Below are positions 16,873-25,367 of a stretch of DNA of 64,000 bases, in pieces; the first letter of the stretch is position 1; each line of letters begins with the position of its first letter. The position numbers and the translations under genes were made by a program. The notes beneath the pieces were generated by a model, which was given only the letters and a program-made list of their open reading frames with translations, did not search any database and was not told the origin of the DNA. Origin of the DNA: Chloroflexota bacterium (lineage in GTDB: Bacteria; Chloroflexota; Anaerolineae; Anaerolineales; Villigracilaceae); NCBI GenBank assembly GCA_021414245.1, contig JAIOOU010000016.1:62001-126000 (forward strand), read 5' to 3'.

Positions 16873-18114
16873 ATGAGAAAACGTGTAGTTATTACGGGGC
16901 TTGGCTGTGTGAGCCCCGTGGGTAATAATGTAAACGATACCTGGCAGGCGCTTCTGGCTGGAAAATCCGGCGCAGCCCCCATCACGGCTTTTGATGCGAG
17001 CGCGCACAAGACCAAATTCGCGGCGGAAGTCAAGGGATTTGATGCAGCGGCGTTGTTTGGCACCCGGGACGCCCGCAAAATGGATCGATTCGCCCAGCTT
17101 GCCACGGCGGCAACGCTTGAGGCAATTGCGCAATCCGGATTGATCATTGACGATTCAAACAGGGATCGCGTTGGGATATTGATAGGCTCTGGAATCGGCG
17201 GGATTCTCACACTGATCGAGCAGTACGAAGTCATGCGGCAGCGGGGCCCCGATCGGGTCAGCCCTTTTCTGATTCCGATGATGATCTCGGATAGCGCGGC
17301 GGGTAATCTGGCAATTCGTGTCGGAGCACGCGGACCCAATATGTCGCTGGCCACGGCCTGCGCCTCCGGGACCAATGCGTTGGGTGAAGCGGCCGAGATG
17401 ATCCGGCGCGGGGCCGCGGACGTAATGATCGCAGGCGCCTCCGAGGCCGGCATCAGCGCAATTGCCATGGCTGGCATGAATGTCATGACTGCCTTGTCCA
17501 CCCGCAACGAAGATCCCCGGAAGGCATCCCGGCCCTTTGACAAAAACCGGGATGGATTTGTGATGGGGGAGGGCGCGGGGATTTTGATCCTCGAGTCACT
17601 GGAATATGCCCAGGCACGCGGGGCCAAAATTCTTTGTGAGTTTACCGGTTATGGAACGACGGACGATGCCCACCACATTTCCGCGCCTGCGGAGGATGGA
17701 GCCGGCGCCGCGAACTCCATGCGGCTGGCTTTGAAGGATTCCGGCCTCAGGCTTGAGGAGATCGGATACATCAATGCGCATGGCACGTCGACCCCCATGA
17801 ATGACAAGAGCGAGACCAGCGCGATCAAAACGGTATTCGGCGGACAGGCATATAAGATCCCGGTTTCCTCCACAAAATCCATGACCGGCCATTTGCTGGG
17901 GGCCTCTGGCGCGCTTGAAGCCGTGGTCGGCTGCATGGTCCTGATCGATCATGTCCTGCCTCCCACGATCAATTATGAAACGCCGGATCCAAATTGTGAC
18001 CTCGACTATGTTCCCAACCAGTCCCGCAAGGCGAATCCATTGCACATCATGTCCAATTCATTCGGGTTTGGCGGACACAATGCGACTTTGATCCTCAGCC
18101 GCTTTAATCAATAA
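16873..18114 (+). CDS. fabF: 3-oxoacyl-[acyl-carrier-protein] synthase II
   Basis: The 413-residue condensing enzyme has all active-site residues at the E. coli FabF positions: Cys163 in ATACASG, His303 in NAHGTST, Lys335 and His340 in STKSMTGHLLG, and the glycine-rich FGFGGHNA end. It extends acyl-ACP by two carbons using malonyl-ACP. AAGGAG precedes the ATG and fabH follows 10 bases after the stop, so both belong to one operon. A second FabF lies at 32044. Confidence 0.96.
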   Translation: MRKRVVITGLGCVSPVGNNVNDTWQALLAGKSGAAPITAFDASAHKTKFAAEVKGFDAAALFGTRDARKMDRFAQLATAATLEAIAQSGLIIDDSNRDRVGILIGSGIGGILTLIEQYEVMRQRGPDRVSPFLIPMMISDSAAGNLAIRVGARGPNMSLATACASGTNALGEAAEMIRRGAADVMIAGASEAGISAIAMAGMNVMTALSTRNEDPRKASRPFDKNRDGFVMGEGAGILILESLEYAQARGAKILCEFTGYGTTDDAHHISAPAEDGAGAANSMRLALKDSGLRLEEIGYINAHGTSTPMNDKSETSAIKTVFGGQAYKIPVSSTKSMTGHLLGASGALEAVVGCMVLIDHVLPPTINYETPDPNCDLDYVPNQSRKANPLHIMSNSFGFGGHNATLILSRFNQ

Positions 18115-18124
18115 AGGAGCAAGA

Positions 18125-19228
18125 ATGCCATTTGCGCATGTTACCGGTTGGGGCATGTATGTGCCTGAACCGGTTCTAACCAATGATGATATTGCCAAGA
18201 TGGTGGAAACGAGCGACGAATGGATCCGGGATCGCACGGGCATTCGCGAGCGCCATATTGCGCGTGAGCATGAATTTCCATCCACCCTTGGCGTGGAAGC
18301 CGCCATCAAGGCCCTGCAGGTGGCAAACCTAGCTCCCACCGACCTGGACCTGATCATTTGCACATCCTCCTCGCCCGAGTATATTTTTCCCGCCACTGCC
18401 TGCATTATTCAGGATCAGATCGGCGCCACCAAGGCGGGGGCGTTTGACCTGCAGGCTGCCTGCACGGGTTTTATTTTTGCAACCAACATGGCCGCCCAGG
18501 CCATTCGAAGCGGCTCGATCAAGAATGCCCTGGTGATCGGCACTGAGGTGCTTTCGCGTTTTGTGAACTGGAAGGACAGGAATACCTGCATTCTGTTCGG
18601 CGATGGCGCCGGGGCCTTTGTCCTGCAGGCCAGTGACAAACCCGGGGGCGTGTTATCTGCTGTAATGCACTCGGACGGTTCCGGGGCGGACTCGTTAACC
18701 CTGCTGGGCGGCGGGACCCATTACCCGGCATCTGAAGCGACCATTCACGAAGGCAAACATTTCGTTCAAATGGATGGGAAGGAAGTATTTCGCTTTGCGA
18801 CCCGCGTGATGGGGCGTGCCGTGATCGAGACGCTCGAGCAGGTCCATATGACCACCAACGATATTCAGTGGATCATCCCGCACCAGGCGAATTATCGGAT
18901 TATTGAAACCGCCGCAAAGTATCTCAAAATGCCCCTGGACAAGTTCGTCATCAATGTGGATCGATACGGCAACACTTCCACGGCGTCCATTCCAATCGCC
19001 ACGGTCGAGTCCATTCAAAAGGGCCAGCTTAAGACCGGTGACAAGGCCGTATTCGTGGGGTTCGGCGGCGGCCTGACCTGGGGCGCCATGGTAATCGAAT
19101 GGACCGGTCCGATCGCTGCGAAGAAGAACGTTCACCCCGAACAGTACCGGCAGTTTGCGCGACTGCGTTCGTTGATCCGCCGCGCGATCCGATTTATTGA
19201 AGGCCTGTTCTCCCGCCGCACACTCTAA
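18125..19228 (+). CDS. fabH: 3-oxoacyl-[acyl-carrier-protein] synthase III
   Basis: The 367-residue protein carries the FabH triad: Cys113 in QAACTGF, His253 in IPHQAN and Asn283 in YGNTSTASI. It starts fatty-acid synthesis by condensing an acyl-CoA with malonyl-ACP. It is about 35-40 residues longer than usual; the added C-terminus (HPEQYRQFARLRSLIRRAI...) is basic and helical and may bind a membrane or partner. AAAGGAG precedes the ATG. fabD, fabG and acpP are not next to it. Confidence 0.95.
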   Translation: MPFAHVTGWGMYVPEPVLTNDDIAKMVETSDEWIRDRTGIRERHIAREHEFPSTLGVEAAIKALQVANLAPTDLDLIICTSSSPEYIFPATACIIQDQIGATKAGAFDLQAACTGFIFATNMAAQAIRSGSIKNALVIGTEVLSRFVNWKDRNTCILFGDGAGAFVLQASDKPGGVLSAVMHSDGSGADSLTLLGGGTHYPASEATIHEGKHFVQMDGKEVFRFATRVMGRAVIETLEQVHMTTNDIQWIIPHQANYRIIETAAKYLKMPLDKFVINVDRYGNTSTASIPIATVESIQKGQLKTGDKAVFVGFGGGLTWGAMVIEWTGPIAAKKNVHPEQYRQFARLRSLIRRAIRFIEGLFSRRTL

Positions 19229-19284
19229 TCGCTTTTTAACCGATTCGTGGTACGATACGATCAATATCATAAAAGGAGTTTGAA

Positions 19285-19470
19285 ATGTTCAAATTAGGCG
19301 GTATGGAATGGGTCATCATTCTGGTGATCGTGCTTCTTTTGTTTGGCCCGGGGCGGATCGGCAAGATCGCCGGTGAGCTGGGGCGCGGCATCAAATCCTT
19401 CCGCGAAGGATTGAGTTCAAATGAAAATCAGGCCGAGCAGCCTGATAAAAAAGAGGAAGAAACCAAATAA
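19285..19470 (+). CDS. tatA: Twin-arginine translocase subunit TatA/TatE
   Basis: The 61-residue protein has one N-terminal membrane segment (WVIILVIVLLLFGPGRI), the FGPxRI hinge, an amphipathic helix (KIAGELGRGIKSFREGL) and a charged tail. This is the TatA design; it forms the translocation pore for folded proteins at the cytoplasmic membrane. AAAGGAG lies upstream. No tatC is adjacent. Confidence 0.93.
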   Translation: MFKLGGMEWVIILVIVLLLFGPGRIGKIAGELGRGIKSFREGLSSNENQAEQPDKKEEETK

Positions 19471-19503
19471 AAAGAGACCGCCGGTCACCGGCGGTCTCTT
19501 TTT
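19470..19503. terminator. Bidirectional terminator between tatA and the yyaL-like gene
   Basis: AAAAGAGACCGCCGGT and its complement form a long stem, with TCTCTTTTTATT on one side and A-rich DNA on the other, so it works in both directions. It begins on the tatA stop and touches the stop of the convergent gene. Confidence 0.85.
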
Positions 19504-21547
19504 ATTCCTTAAGCAGGTCCCTGATGATCTCGAGGTCTGTGCTGGGCTGCCTGCACACAAAACCCTCGCAGACGTACACCGCAGGCCTTCCATTCAGGAG
19601 GGGACGGTCCCGCAGCAAAGGCGGCGCTGTGTTTGGAGGGGGGGAAATGGAGGAAGCCACCACCAGCCCCGGCCGATATTCGGAGCGGATCAGTTTGAGA
19701 ATCTCCCGAAGATTTACGTGCCCCGCATCGCTGACCACCGCAACCTGTTTTGTGTTTCGAAGGGCCAGCTCCAAGACGGACAGCCAGCGGGTGAAGCCAA
19801 GCGGATATCTCAAGGCTGAATCGCCGACCAGCAACAAGGCTTTTTCGGCGAGATCGCGATAATGGCCCTCGTCGGTAAAGGATGCGAGTTTCAATAAAGC
19901 TTCACACGCGAGCGCATTGCCGGATGGGACGGCGTTATCTGAAATTTCCTTGGGCCGGATCAACAGGTTTTCGCCATCCAGCGGCGTATCGAAGAATCCG
20001 CCGGCGGGGTCGTTAAATTTTGCGATCATTTCATTGGCAAGCTCTACGGCCGGGGAGAACCAGCGATCCTCGAAATCCGTTTGATAGAGCTCCAGCAGCC
20101 CCAGAATCAGAGAAGCATAATCCTCCAGAAAGACCGCGTTCGTTGTTGTGCCGTTCCGCGAGGAGCGGCGTAATTGGCCGTTGGGACGCAAGGCAGTCAA
20201 CAGAAAAGCGGCGCTTCGCGTAGCCACGTGAAGGTATTCTTCGTTATCAAAGACTCGTGCGGCTTCTGCAAAGGCCGCCAGCATTAATCCATTCCACCCG
20301 GCAAGGATCTTGTCGTCGGTGCCGGGTCGAATTCGTCCGTGGCGGACCGCAACCAGCCTGGCATGAGACTCCCCCAATAGGGCAGGGACAGCTTCAGGGT
20401 CAAGATTGAAGCGGGCGGCGAGGGAGGAGTCATCCAGTGCGCGATGCAGAACCGTCTTGCCCTCCCAGTTGCCCTGGGCGGTAATCCCATACGCCGCCTC
20501 AAAAAGCTCCGATTCCGTTTGCAGGATCGCGCGGATCTCCTCAAGGGTCCAGACGTAGAATTTGCCCTCCTCGCCTTCGGAATCTGCGTCCAGAGAGGAA
20601 TAAAAGCCGCCTTGAGCGTGGGTCATTTCGCGCATGATGAAGCGGAGGGTTTCCTCGACGATGCGCTTGAACGCAGGTTCGCCGGTGACCTGCCATGCAT
20701 GCAGGTAGGTCCGGCTCAGCAGGGCGTTGTCGTACAGCATTTTTTCAAAATGAGGCACGCGCCAGAATTTGTCGGTGCTGTAACGCGAGAATCCGCCGCC
20801 TGCCACGTCGTACATCCCGCCGCGGGCCATGCTGTGCAGACAGTGGCTGACCAATTTCGAAATTTTTTCCGTTTGCGGGGAGGGGTCCCGGGTGAGTGTG
20901 TTGTGCTGGAGCAGGAAATCCAGGGCCATGGCCTGGGGAAATTTTGGGGCGTCCCCCCAGCCGCCATAACCCCAGTCATAGGAGTTGGTCATCGAGTCGG
21001 CCATGGCTTCCAGATGATCCAGCGATAACATTTCGCTGATGTTGTTTTTGGTTTGATGCTGCAGGTGACCGATGACCTGCGCGCCGACTTTCTCGATCTC
21101 GTGCCGGTCATTCTGCCAGGCGTTCGCCAGGCCGGCCAGGATGTCCTTGAAGGCGGGCATGTTGTAACGCCGCACAGGCGGGAAATAGGTGCCTGTGTAA
21201 AACGGTTTCAGGTCCGGGGCCAAAAAGACGGACATGGGCCAGCCGCCTGAGCCGGTCATTGCGATCGTGGCCTGCATGTACATGCTGTCGAGATCCGGGC
21301 GTTCCTCGCGGTCCACCTTGATGTTGATGAAATGCTCGTTCATGTAGGCGGCGGTTTCGTCGTCTTCGAAGGATTCATGGGCCATGACGTGACACCAGTG
21401 GCAGGCGGCATACCCGATGCTTAAAAAGATCGGTTTATCCTCCTGCCTGGCTTTGTTCAGGGCTTCCTCGCCCCAAGGGAACCAATCCACGGGATTGTGG
21501 GCGTGCTGGAGCAAATACGGGGATGTTGACTGGGATAAACGGTTCAT
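19502..21547 (-). CDS. YyaL/DUF255 thioredoxin-domain protein
   Basis: The 681-residue protein begins [24 protein letters not shown], the hallmark of the DUF255 (spermatogenesis-associated 20) family, and has a CHWCH redox-like motif in [16 protein letters not shown] near residue 50. A six-hairpin (alpha/alpha) barrel fills the C-terminal two thirds ([34 protein letters not shown]). The precise reaction is unknown in the family. The ATG at 21547 fits the family start; a TTG 9 bases upstream is less likely. Its -10 box lies 10 bases away, at the edge of truncated RHS DNA. Confidence 0.9.
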   Translation of the reverse strand: MNRLSQSTSPYLLQHAHNPVDWFPWGEEALNKARQEDKPIFLSIGYAACHWCHVMAHESFEDDETAAYMNEHFINIKVDREERPDLDSMYMQATIAMTGSGGWPMSVFLAPDLKPFYTGTYFPPVRRYNMPAFKDILAGLANAWQNDRHEIEKVGAQVIGHLQHQTKNNISEMLSLDHLEAMADSMTNSYDWGYGGWGDAPKFPQAMALDFLLQHNTLTRDPSPQTEKISKLVSHCLHSMARGGMYDVAGGGFSRYSTDKFWRVPHFEKMLYDNALLSRTYLHAWQVTGEPAFKRIVEETLRFIMREMTHAQGGFYSSLDADSEGEEGKFYVWTLEEIRAILQTESELFEAAYGITAQGNWEGKTVLHRALDDSSLAARFNLDPEAVPALLGESHARLVAVRHGRIRPGTDDKILAGWNGLMLAAFAEAARVFDNEEYLHVATRSAAFLLTALRPNGQLRRSSRNGTTTNAVFLEDYASLILGLLELYQTDFEDRWFSPAVELANEMIAKFNDPAGGFFDTPLDGENLLIRPKEISDNAVPSGNALACEALLKLASFTDEGHYRDLAEKALLLVGDSALRYPLGFTRWLSVLELALRNTKQVAVVSDAGHVNLREILKLIRSEYRPGLVVASSISPPPNTAPPLLRDRPLLNGRPAVYVCEGFVCRQPSTDLEIIRDLLKE

Positions 21548-21557
21548 GGGTATCAAA

Positions 21558-21563
21558 ATTATA
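21558..21563 (-). promoter_or_regulatory. -10 box of the yyaL-like gene
   Basis: TATAAT on the minus strand ends 10 bases before the ATG at 21547. The matching -35 region would fall at the border of the RHS remnant. Confidence 0.5.
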
Positions 21564-21583
21564 CTGTATGGGGATTAACTCTA

Positions 21584-21631
21584 CTCGCCGGCGTGGACGG
21601 CGTGCCATATACCTGAGATGATAATGGCAAC
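21584..21631 (+). pseudogene. Broken 5' end of the RHS gene
   Basis: In the frame of the downstream RHS gene this DNA reads LAGVDGVPYT, then a TGA stop (21614-21616), then DDNGN. The usual RHS/YD-repeat text here is VDGVxYTWDxNGNLLNDG, so TGA most likely replaces TGG (Trp). Upstream of about 21584 the RHS likeness ends, and the yyaL-like promoter begins. Confidence 0.7.
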
Positions 21632-23119
21632 TTGCTAAACGATGGGCAGCACACCTATATTTACGACTCTGCCAATCGCCTGACATCCGTGGACGGTGCC
21701 AGCTCGTATTCCTACAATGGTTTGGGCGACCGTCTCGCCCAGGATGGAACACAATACACGCTCGATCTAAACTCGGACCTGACCCAGGTCCTGGATGATG
21801 GAACAAACTCCTACACCTACGGACTTGGCCGCATCTCCCAGAAGCAGGGCGCAGCATCAGAGTACTTCCTCGGCGATGCGTTGGGCAGCGTAAGGCAGTT
21901 GACGAATAATGCCGGCGAGATCACTTATGCCAAATCGTATGACCCCTATGGCATGGTGACTCAAACCAGCGGAGCGGGCAAGTCAGCGTATGGATATACG
22001 GGGGAGCAGCAAGACCCCAGCGGCATGACCTATCTGCGGGCGAGGTATTACAATCCCAATTATGGGAGTTTCCTGTCAAGGGATACCTGGGGTGGTGATG
22101 TTCAAGCTCCCCTCTCGCTTAATAGTTGGATTTACACTTATTCAGATCCCATCAACTATGCCGACCCGTCAGGGCATTGTGCGGGATTCAAAGGACTCAA
22201 CGTACCAATCAAATCGGTAATGTTGTTAGCAGCCCCCAATATCCTAAAAGGCAGTGAGTGGAAAGCTACTGGAAATGCCTGGAAAGATGCCTGGACCACC
22301 TGCAAGGACAGCTTCCAAAAGGCGGGAGCTGCTTGGAGCAGGGGCGATTACGGACGCGCATTCACCTACGCTTCTGGAACAACTGCCGCATTCCTGCAAG
22401 CCTCTGACCGGCTCGCAAAGCTTAATCACGAAACTGATGTCATTTTCTGCAAGGACGCTTCTTTAGGAGACAGAGTACTCGCTGCCCTTGACTGGGCTTC
22501 TGTAGGTATGTCGGTGTCAATGCTCGTTACCCCTGTTATCATGGGAGCGCTTAATGCAGCCAGTATTGGTGAGATTGGATACTATGATGAGATGCTGTCC
22601 CCAACTATGGGACATGGAGGGTATTATAGTGAATACCGGCCAATTTCCGTTAATGTTAATAGAACATCGACCAATCTAGCGCTTTACGATCCTGAATTTG
22701 CATCACTACAAGTCAAAAGTGAAGCTGCTTATTATGTGCGACCTAATGGAGATGTGATACCCGCGACGGGATATCGATACATTTCGAACAAAGCCTCTTA
22801 TTTAGAGGAGCTGACTAACACTAAATTGATACCTACTAACTCTGATCCATTAGGGACTTATATTTCCTTTAATAAATTTGAGACTCCTGCAGCTGGTAGT
22901 TTGCAGACTCCTTTTGGAAATAACAGTTCTATTAGAATGTCATTTGACACCTTGCAGATAATTGATGATGTAAGAATTCCTTACGGAAACAACGGAGGAG
23001 CGCCTTGGCTAGAACCGCTAACAGTAGATTATCCAGAATTTGGTCCTGGTGGTGCAACACAAGCAATAACAAATCGGCAAATCCTTATTAATCAAGTTAT
23101 CAGCCTGCTGATAAAATAA
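21632..23119 (+). CDS. 5'-truncated RHS-core protein with an unassigned toxin-like C-terminus
   Basis: Residues 1-180 are the last YD repeats and the RHS core end: YEYD-type repeats (YIYDSANRLTSV), LGSVRQLTN, YDPYGMV, GYTGEQQDPSGMTYLRARYYNP and the closing DPSGH. In complete RHS toxins the core forms a shell around a C-terminal toxin. The rest (residues 182-495) is such a tip: an Ala-rich helical linker, then a beta-rich end (residues about 370-495; GYRYISNK, SFDTLQIIDDVRIPYG, EPLTVDYPEFGPGGATQA). The end resembles ADP-ribosyltransferase-like toxin folds in outline only; I do not assign it. AT content rises sharply after about 22,600, a sign of transfer. The start at 21632 (TTG) is nominal, as the gene has lost thousands of bases. 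Confidence 0.8.
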   Translation: MLNDGQHTYIYDSANRLTSVDGASSYSYNGLGDRLAQDGTQYTLDLNSDLTQVLDDGTNSYTYGLGRISQKQGAASEYFLGDALGSVRQLTNNAGEITYAKSYDPYGMVTQTSGAGKSAYGYTGEQQDPSGMTYLRARYYNPNYGSFLSRDTWGGDVQAPLSLNSWIYTYSDPINYADPSGHCAGFKGLNVPIKSVMLLAAPNILKGSEWKATGNAWKDAWTTCKDSFQKAGAAWSRGDYGRAFTYASGTTAAFLQASDRLAKLNHETDVIFCKDASLGDRVLAALDWASVGMSVSMLVTPVIMGALNAASIGEIGYYDEMLSPTMGHGGYYSEYRPISVNVNRTSTNLALYDPEFASLQVKSEAAYYVRPNGDVIPATGYRYISNKASYLEELTNTKLIPTNSDPLGTYISFNKFETPAAGSLQTPFGNNSSIRMSFDTLQIIDDVRIPYGNNGGAPWLEPLTVDYPEFGPGGATQAITNRQILINQVISLLIK

Positions 23120-23132
23120 AATTGGAGGTTTC

Positions 23133-23336
23133 ATGTTTGCCACAAATGACGATATAGATAGGTGTAAACTCCTTCTTCAATATATCTTAAGAGATAAAGG
23201 AATTAGCCTTGAGGATGATTCGATCAATGAAATTGTTAAAAGGGTTCTTGCGCTTACATATGCAAAAGGTGGAGATTATACAGAAGGAAGTCTAGATGCA
23301 TATATTAGAATCTATCTAAGAGACAATCCAGTATGA
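23133..23336 (+). CDS. Small protein, candidate immunity protein of the RHS tip
   Basis: The 67-residue, acidic and helical protein starts 13 bases after the RHS stop with a TTGGAGG ribosome site. No family was recognised. Its position matches immunity genes, which always follow the toxin tip directly. It has no signal peptide, so it would act in the cytoplasm. Confidence 0.6.
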   Translation: MFATNDDIDRCKLLLQYILRDKGISLEDDSINEIVKRVLALTYAKGGDYTEGSLDAYIRIYLRDNPV

Positions 23337-23345
23337 TATTTTGAG

Positions 23346-24065
23346 GTGGGGAACTTGTTTGCCCAAGTTTGGCGTGGGACTTGCTCTTGCTCGGCGTGGG
23401 ACTCTGTCCCCGCCGAGTTCTGTTTAACTACCAAAGGCCTGCAACTTGGTGATGACGTCCGCAGCGCGGACGGCGGTACTGGCGAAGTGGAGCAGGTCAC
23501 CACCGAGCAGACCACGGCGGAGATGTATAATCTCACCGTTGACGAGGCGCACACGTTCACCGTGGGCCACGGTCAATGGTTGGTGCATAATACGTGCGAT
23601 TTTCGGCGGATTGCGTATGGGAGTGATGAATTGAGCCGAGCCGCACAGCAATTTAGAATAGATTTCGGTTTGCATGGTTCAGGAACCAACATAGCAGTTT
23701 TCCAATTAGATGGACACTTGCCCTCAAGCCTTATTGATGAAATTACCGCCAACCCAAAGTGGCTCAGGGCAGATGACAATCTAATTATTGCGAAAAATGC
23801 AGGCAAAGGTGGAGATCATGCAGAAGTAGTATTAAATAACCTTTTAAAAAATAATGGAATCGACAGAACACAGGTGGCAGCTGTATATTCCGAATTTAGC
23901 TCATGCACTGGCAACAATAGTTGTTTTGATTTACTCAATTTTGGTGGATATAGAAACAACTTACCAGTCCGATTTAGTTTTCAATATCCAAACGAACGTA
24001 TTATAAGAAATAGTGCCATTCAAAATCTAATTACAAATGGAAATCCAGGAATAATTGTGCCATGA
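23346..24065 (+). CDS. Orphan toxin cassette: Hint fragment plus deaminase-like toxin
   Basis: Residues 30-82 are the end of a pretoxin Hint domain (KGLQLGDD, EMYNLTVDEAHTFTVGHG, ending LVHN). Residues 83-239 form a new domain with HAE at 158-160 and a Cys pair at 187 and 193 (YSEFSSCTGNNSC). HxE followed by Cys-x(2-6)-Cys is the zinc site of nucleic-acid deaminases found at the tips of polymorphic toxins. The start (GTG) lies in unrelated DNA and includes a hairpin repeat, so the cassette is probably not secreted by itself. It would gain a delivery domain by recombination. The gene overlaps its neighbour by 4 bases. Confidence 0.7.
   Translation: MGNLFAQVWRGTCSCSAWDSVPAEFCLTTKGLQLGDDVRSADGGTGEVEQVTTEQTTAEMYNLTVDEAHTFTVGHGQWLVHNTCDFRRIAYGSDELSRAAQQFRIDFGLHGSGTNIAVFQLDGHLPSSLIDEITANPKWLRADDNLIIAKNAGKGGDHAEVVLNNLLKNNGIDRTQVAAVYSEFSSCTGNNSCFDLLNFGGYRNNLPVRFSFQYPNERIIRNSAIQNLITNGNPGIIVP
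23388..23428 (+). repeat. Cassette-boundary hairpin repeat, copy 1
   Basis: TGCTCGGCGTGGGACTCTGT is followed by CCCCGCCGAG and a GTTTAAC end. The stem CTCGGCG...CGCCGAG folds over a short centre. It lies right before the Hint fragment of the deaminase cassette and is read through in the open frame. Nearly the same sequence occurs at 24765 and 25812. Confidence 0.8.
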
Positions 24066-24751
24066 TAACAATCAGAGACTATAAGGATTTTTGGCAAAAT
24101 GATTTGGCAAGGATTACGCTTTCTAAACAGATCAAGGAAGTGCTCGCCCCTTCAGCAATCTCATTTTTGATTCAATATGGACTTCCGACCATCGACAGAA
24201 TTTACAAGGAGAGAAGAACTTTTTTAGAAAAGACAACGCCTCTTCCTCAAATCATGTTACATGAAAAATCTATTGAGGAAAATATAAGAAGGCAGTCCCC
24301 ATATTTTGAATTTGCATCTTCTATGTTTTCTAAGCTCGTATTTCAAGGGCAAGAATACATTAGAATTGGGGTTGAGGGTGGTTGTGATATTGCAGTTGCA
24401 GTGAATTCAGGGAGCATTCATCACATTGATTCAGCCCCTCCTTTTGAACCATGGCCAGTCGATCTCCCGCCACCTCCTGCGCAGAACCTGTTCGTGAATA
24501 GCAGTGTAGAGAAGCTAGCCTTGTCCCTTACAGCGGAATTTATGGCCAAACAAAAATCAATAGTTCCCAGAAAAAAATATGTTGACTCTATTGAATCCGA
24601 TTCAATGGACATGCAGAATGAAGCAGAAGAAGAAATAGATAGGATTGTCAACCAGCTTGAAAACGAATTAAGAGAAATTGACAGTCTTGCTTTTGAAATA
24701 AAGAATAGCTATTGGGGGAATTATATGCTGTATGCCAGATACCCGGGGTAA
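24062..24751 (+). CDS. SUKH-like immunity protein for the deaminase-like toxin
   Basis: The 229-residue protein overlaps the toxin stop by 4 bases (ATGA). The layout agrees with the SUKH superfamily (SUKH-4 type): LAPSAISFLIQYGLPTI at the front, a central IRIGVEGGCDIAVAVNSGSIHHID beta segment in outline, and FVNSSVEKLALSL near residue 140. SUKH proteins bind and block many nuclease and deaminase tips. The last 60 residues are a charged helical extension. Family placement is by pattern, not alignment. Confidence 0.65.
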   Translation: MITIRDYKDFWQNDLARITLSKQIKEVLAPSAISFLIQYGLPTIDRIYKERRTFLEKTTPLPQIMLHEKSIEENIRRQSPYFEFASSMFSKLVFQGQEYIRIGVEGGCDIAVAVNSGSIHHIDSAPPFEPWPVDLPPPPAQNLFVNSSVEKLALSLTAEFMAKQKSIVPRKKYVDSIESDSMDMQNEAEEEIDRIVNQLENELREIDSLAFEIKNSYWGNYMLYARYPG

Positions 24752-24764
24752 CCTTCTGCGCACT

Positions 24765-24807
24765 TGCTCGGCGTGGGACTCCTGTCCCCGCCGAGTTTTT
24801 ATTTAAC
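24765..24807 (+). repeat. Cassette-boundary hairpin repeat, copy 2
   Basis: TGCTCGGCGTGGGACTCCTG, then TCCCCGCCGAG and TTTTTATTTAAC. It differs from copy 1 by a single inserted C and the T-run. The stem plus T-run gives it the form of a Rho-independent terminator after the SUKH-like gene. Confidence 0.82.
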
Positions 24808-24847
24808 ACCGCAATCCCATTCACTACACCCGGGGACATGTTTAGAG

Positions 24848-24898
24848 GGTGGGACTGGCGAAGTGGAGCGGGTCACCGGCGGGCAGACCACTTAGGAG
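24848..24898 (+). pseudogene. Decayed Hint fragment before the AHH cassette
   Basis: In frame with the next gene this reads GGTGEVERVTGGQTT, a TAG stop (24893-24895), then E. The same text in the previous cassette is GGTGEVEQVTTEQTTAE, so TAG has replaced a GCG-type codon region. The stop separates this piece from the Hint end at 24899. Confidence 0.75.
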
Positions 24899-25351
24899 AT
24901 GTATAATCTCACCGTTGACGAGGCGCACACGTTCTTCGTGGGCCACGGTCAATGGTGGGTGCATAATGCATGTGACAGGGCAGCCCTTGCTCGAGCACTT
25001 GAAAGCATAGTTGGAGATCAAAAACAAGCACATCACTTAATACCTTGCGAGCTTTGCTCAGAGCCAGTAGTTAAATTGGCCATTGAAGGTGGTTTCCCGT
25101 TCAATGGAAAACCAAATGGTGTTCTTTTGCCGGATAACATAGATTTGAGCCGCAAGATTAATCTGCCTGTTCATCGTGGGCCGCATGATCTTTACACCGA
25201 TAGAGTTTTGGAAGATATTAAACTTCTAAATAAACAAGCGCAAGCAAATAACTGGTTACCTGCTGACGCGAGAGCAGCCTTGGAGAATTTAACTAGTGGA
25301 GAGTTAATGAATAGGCTTAGAGAAATGGGCGGCGGTGTTTATTTGAAATAG
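24899..25351 (+). CDS. Orphan toxin cassette: Hint end plus AHH nuclease
   Basis: The first 23 residues (MYNLTVDEAHTFFVGHGQWW, then VHN) are the Hint C-terminus. Residues 24-150 are an AHH-type HNH/endonuclease VII toxin: QAHHLIPCEL (AHH at residues 44-46), GFPFNGKPNGVLLP and LPVHRGPHDLYTDRVL with further catalytic His. AHH nucleases cut DNA or RNA in target cells. The start codon falls inside the Hint sequence after an in-frame stop, so the piece looks like an orphan tip. The immunity gene follows 16 bases after. Confidence 0.8.
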   Translation: MYNLTVDEAHTFFVGHGQWWVHNACDRAALARALESIVGDQKQAHHLIPCELCSEPVVKLAIEGGFPFNGKPNGVLLPDNIDLSRKINLPVHRGPHDLYTDRVLEDIKLLNKQAQANNWLPADARAALENLTSGELMNRLREMGGGVYLK

Positions 25352-25367
25352 AGAAAGGAGAAGATTT

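Noticed and set aside
22740-23119. Firm call of the RHS tip as an ADP-ribosyltransferase
   Set aside because: Only a loose likeness (GYRY and EP...GGATQ) was seen; catalytic residues could not be matched.
23346-25351. Intein insertion as the origin of the Hint pieces
   Set aside because: The pieces are fragments of a pretoxin Hint ending in VHN and followed by different toxin domains, without exteins or an endonuclease; the toxin-tip explanation fits better.
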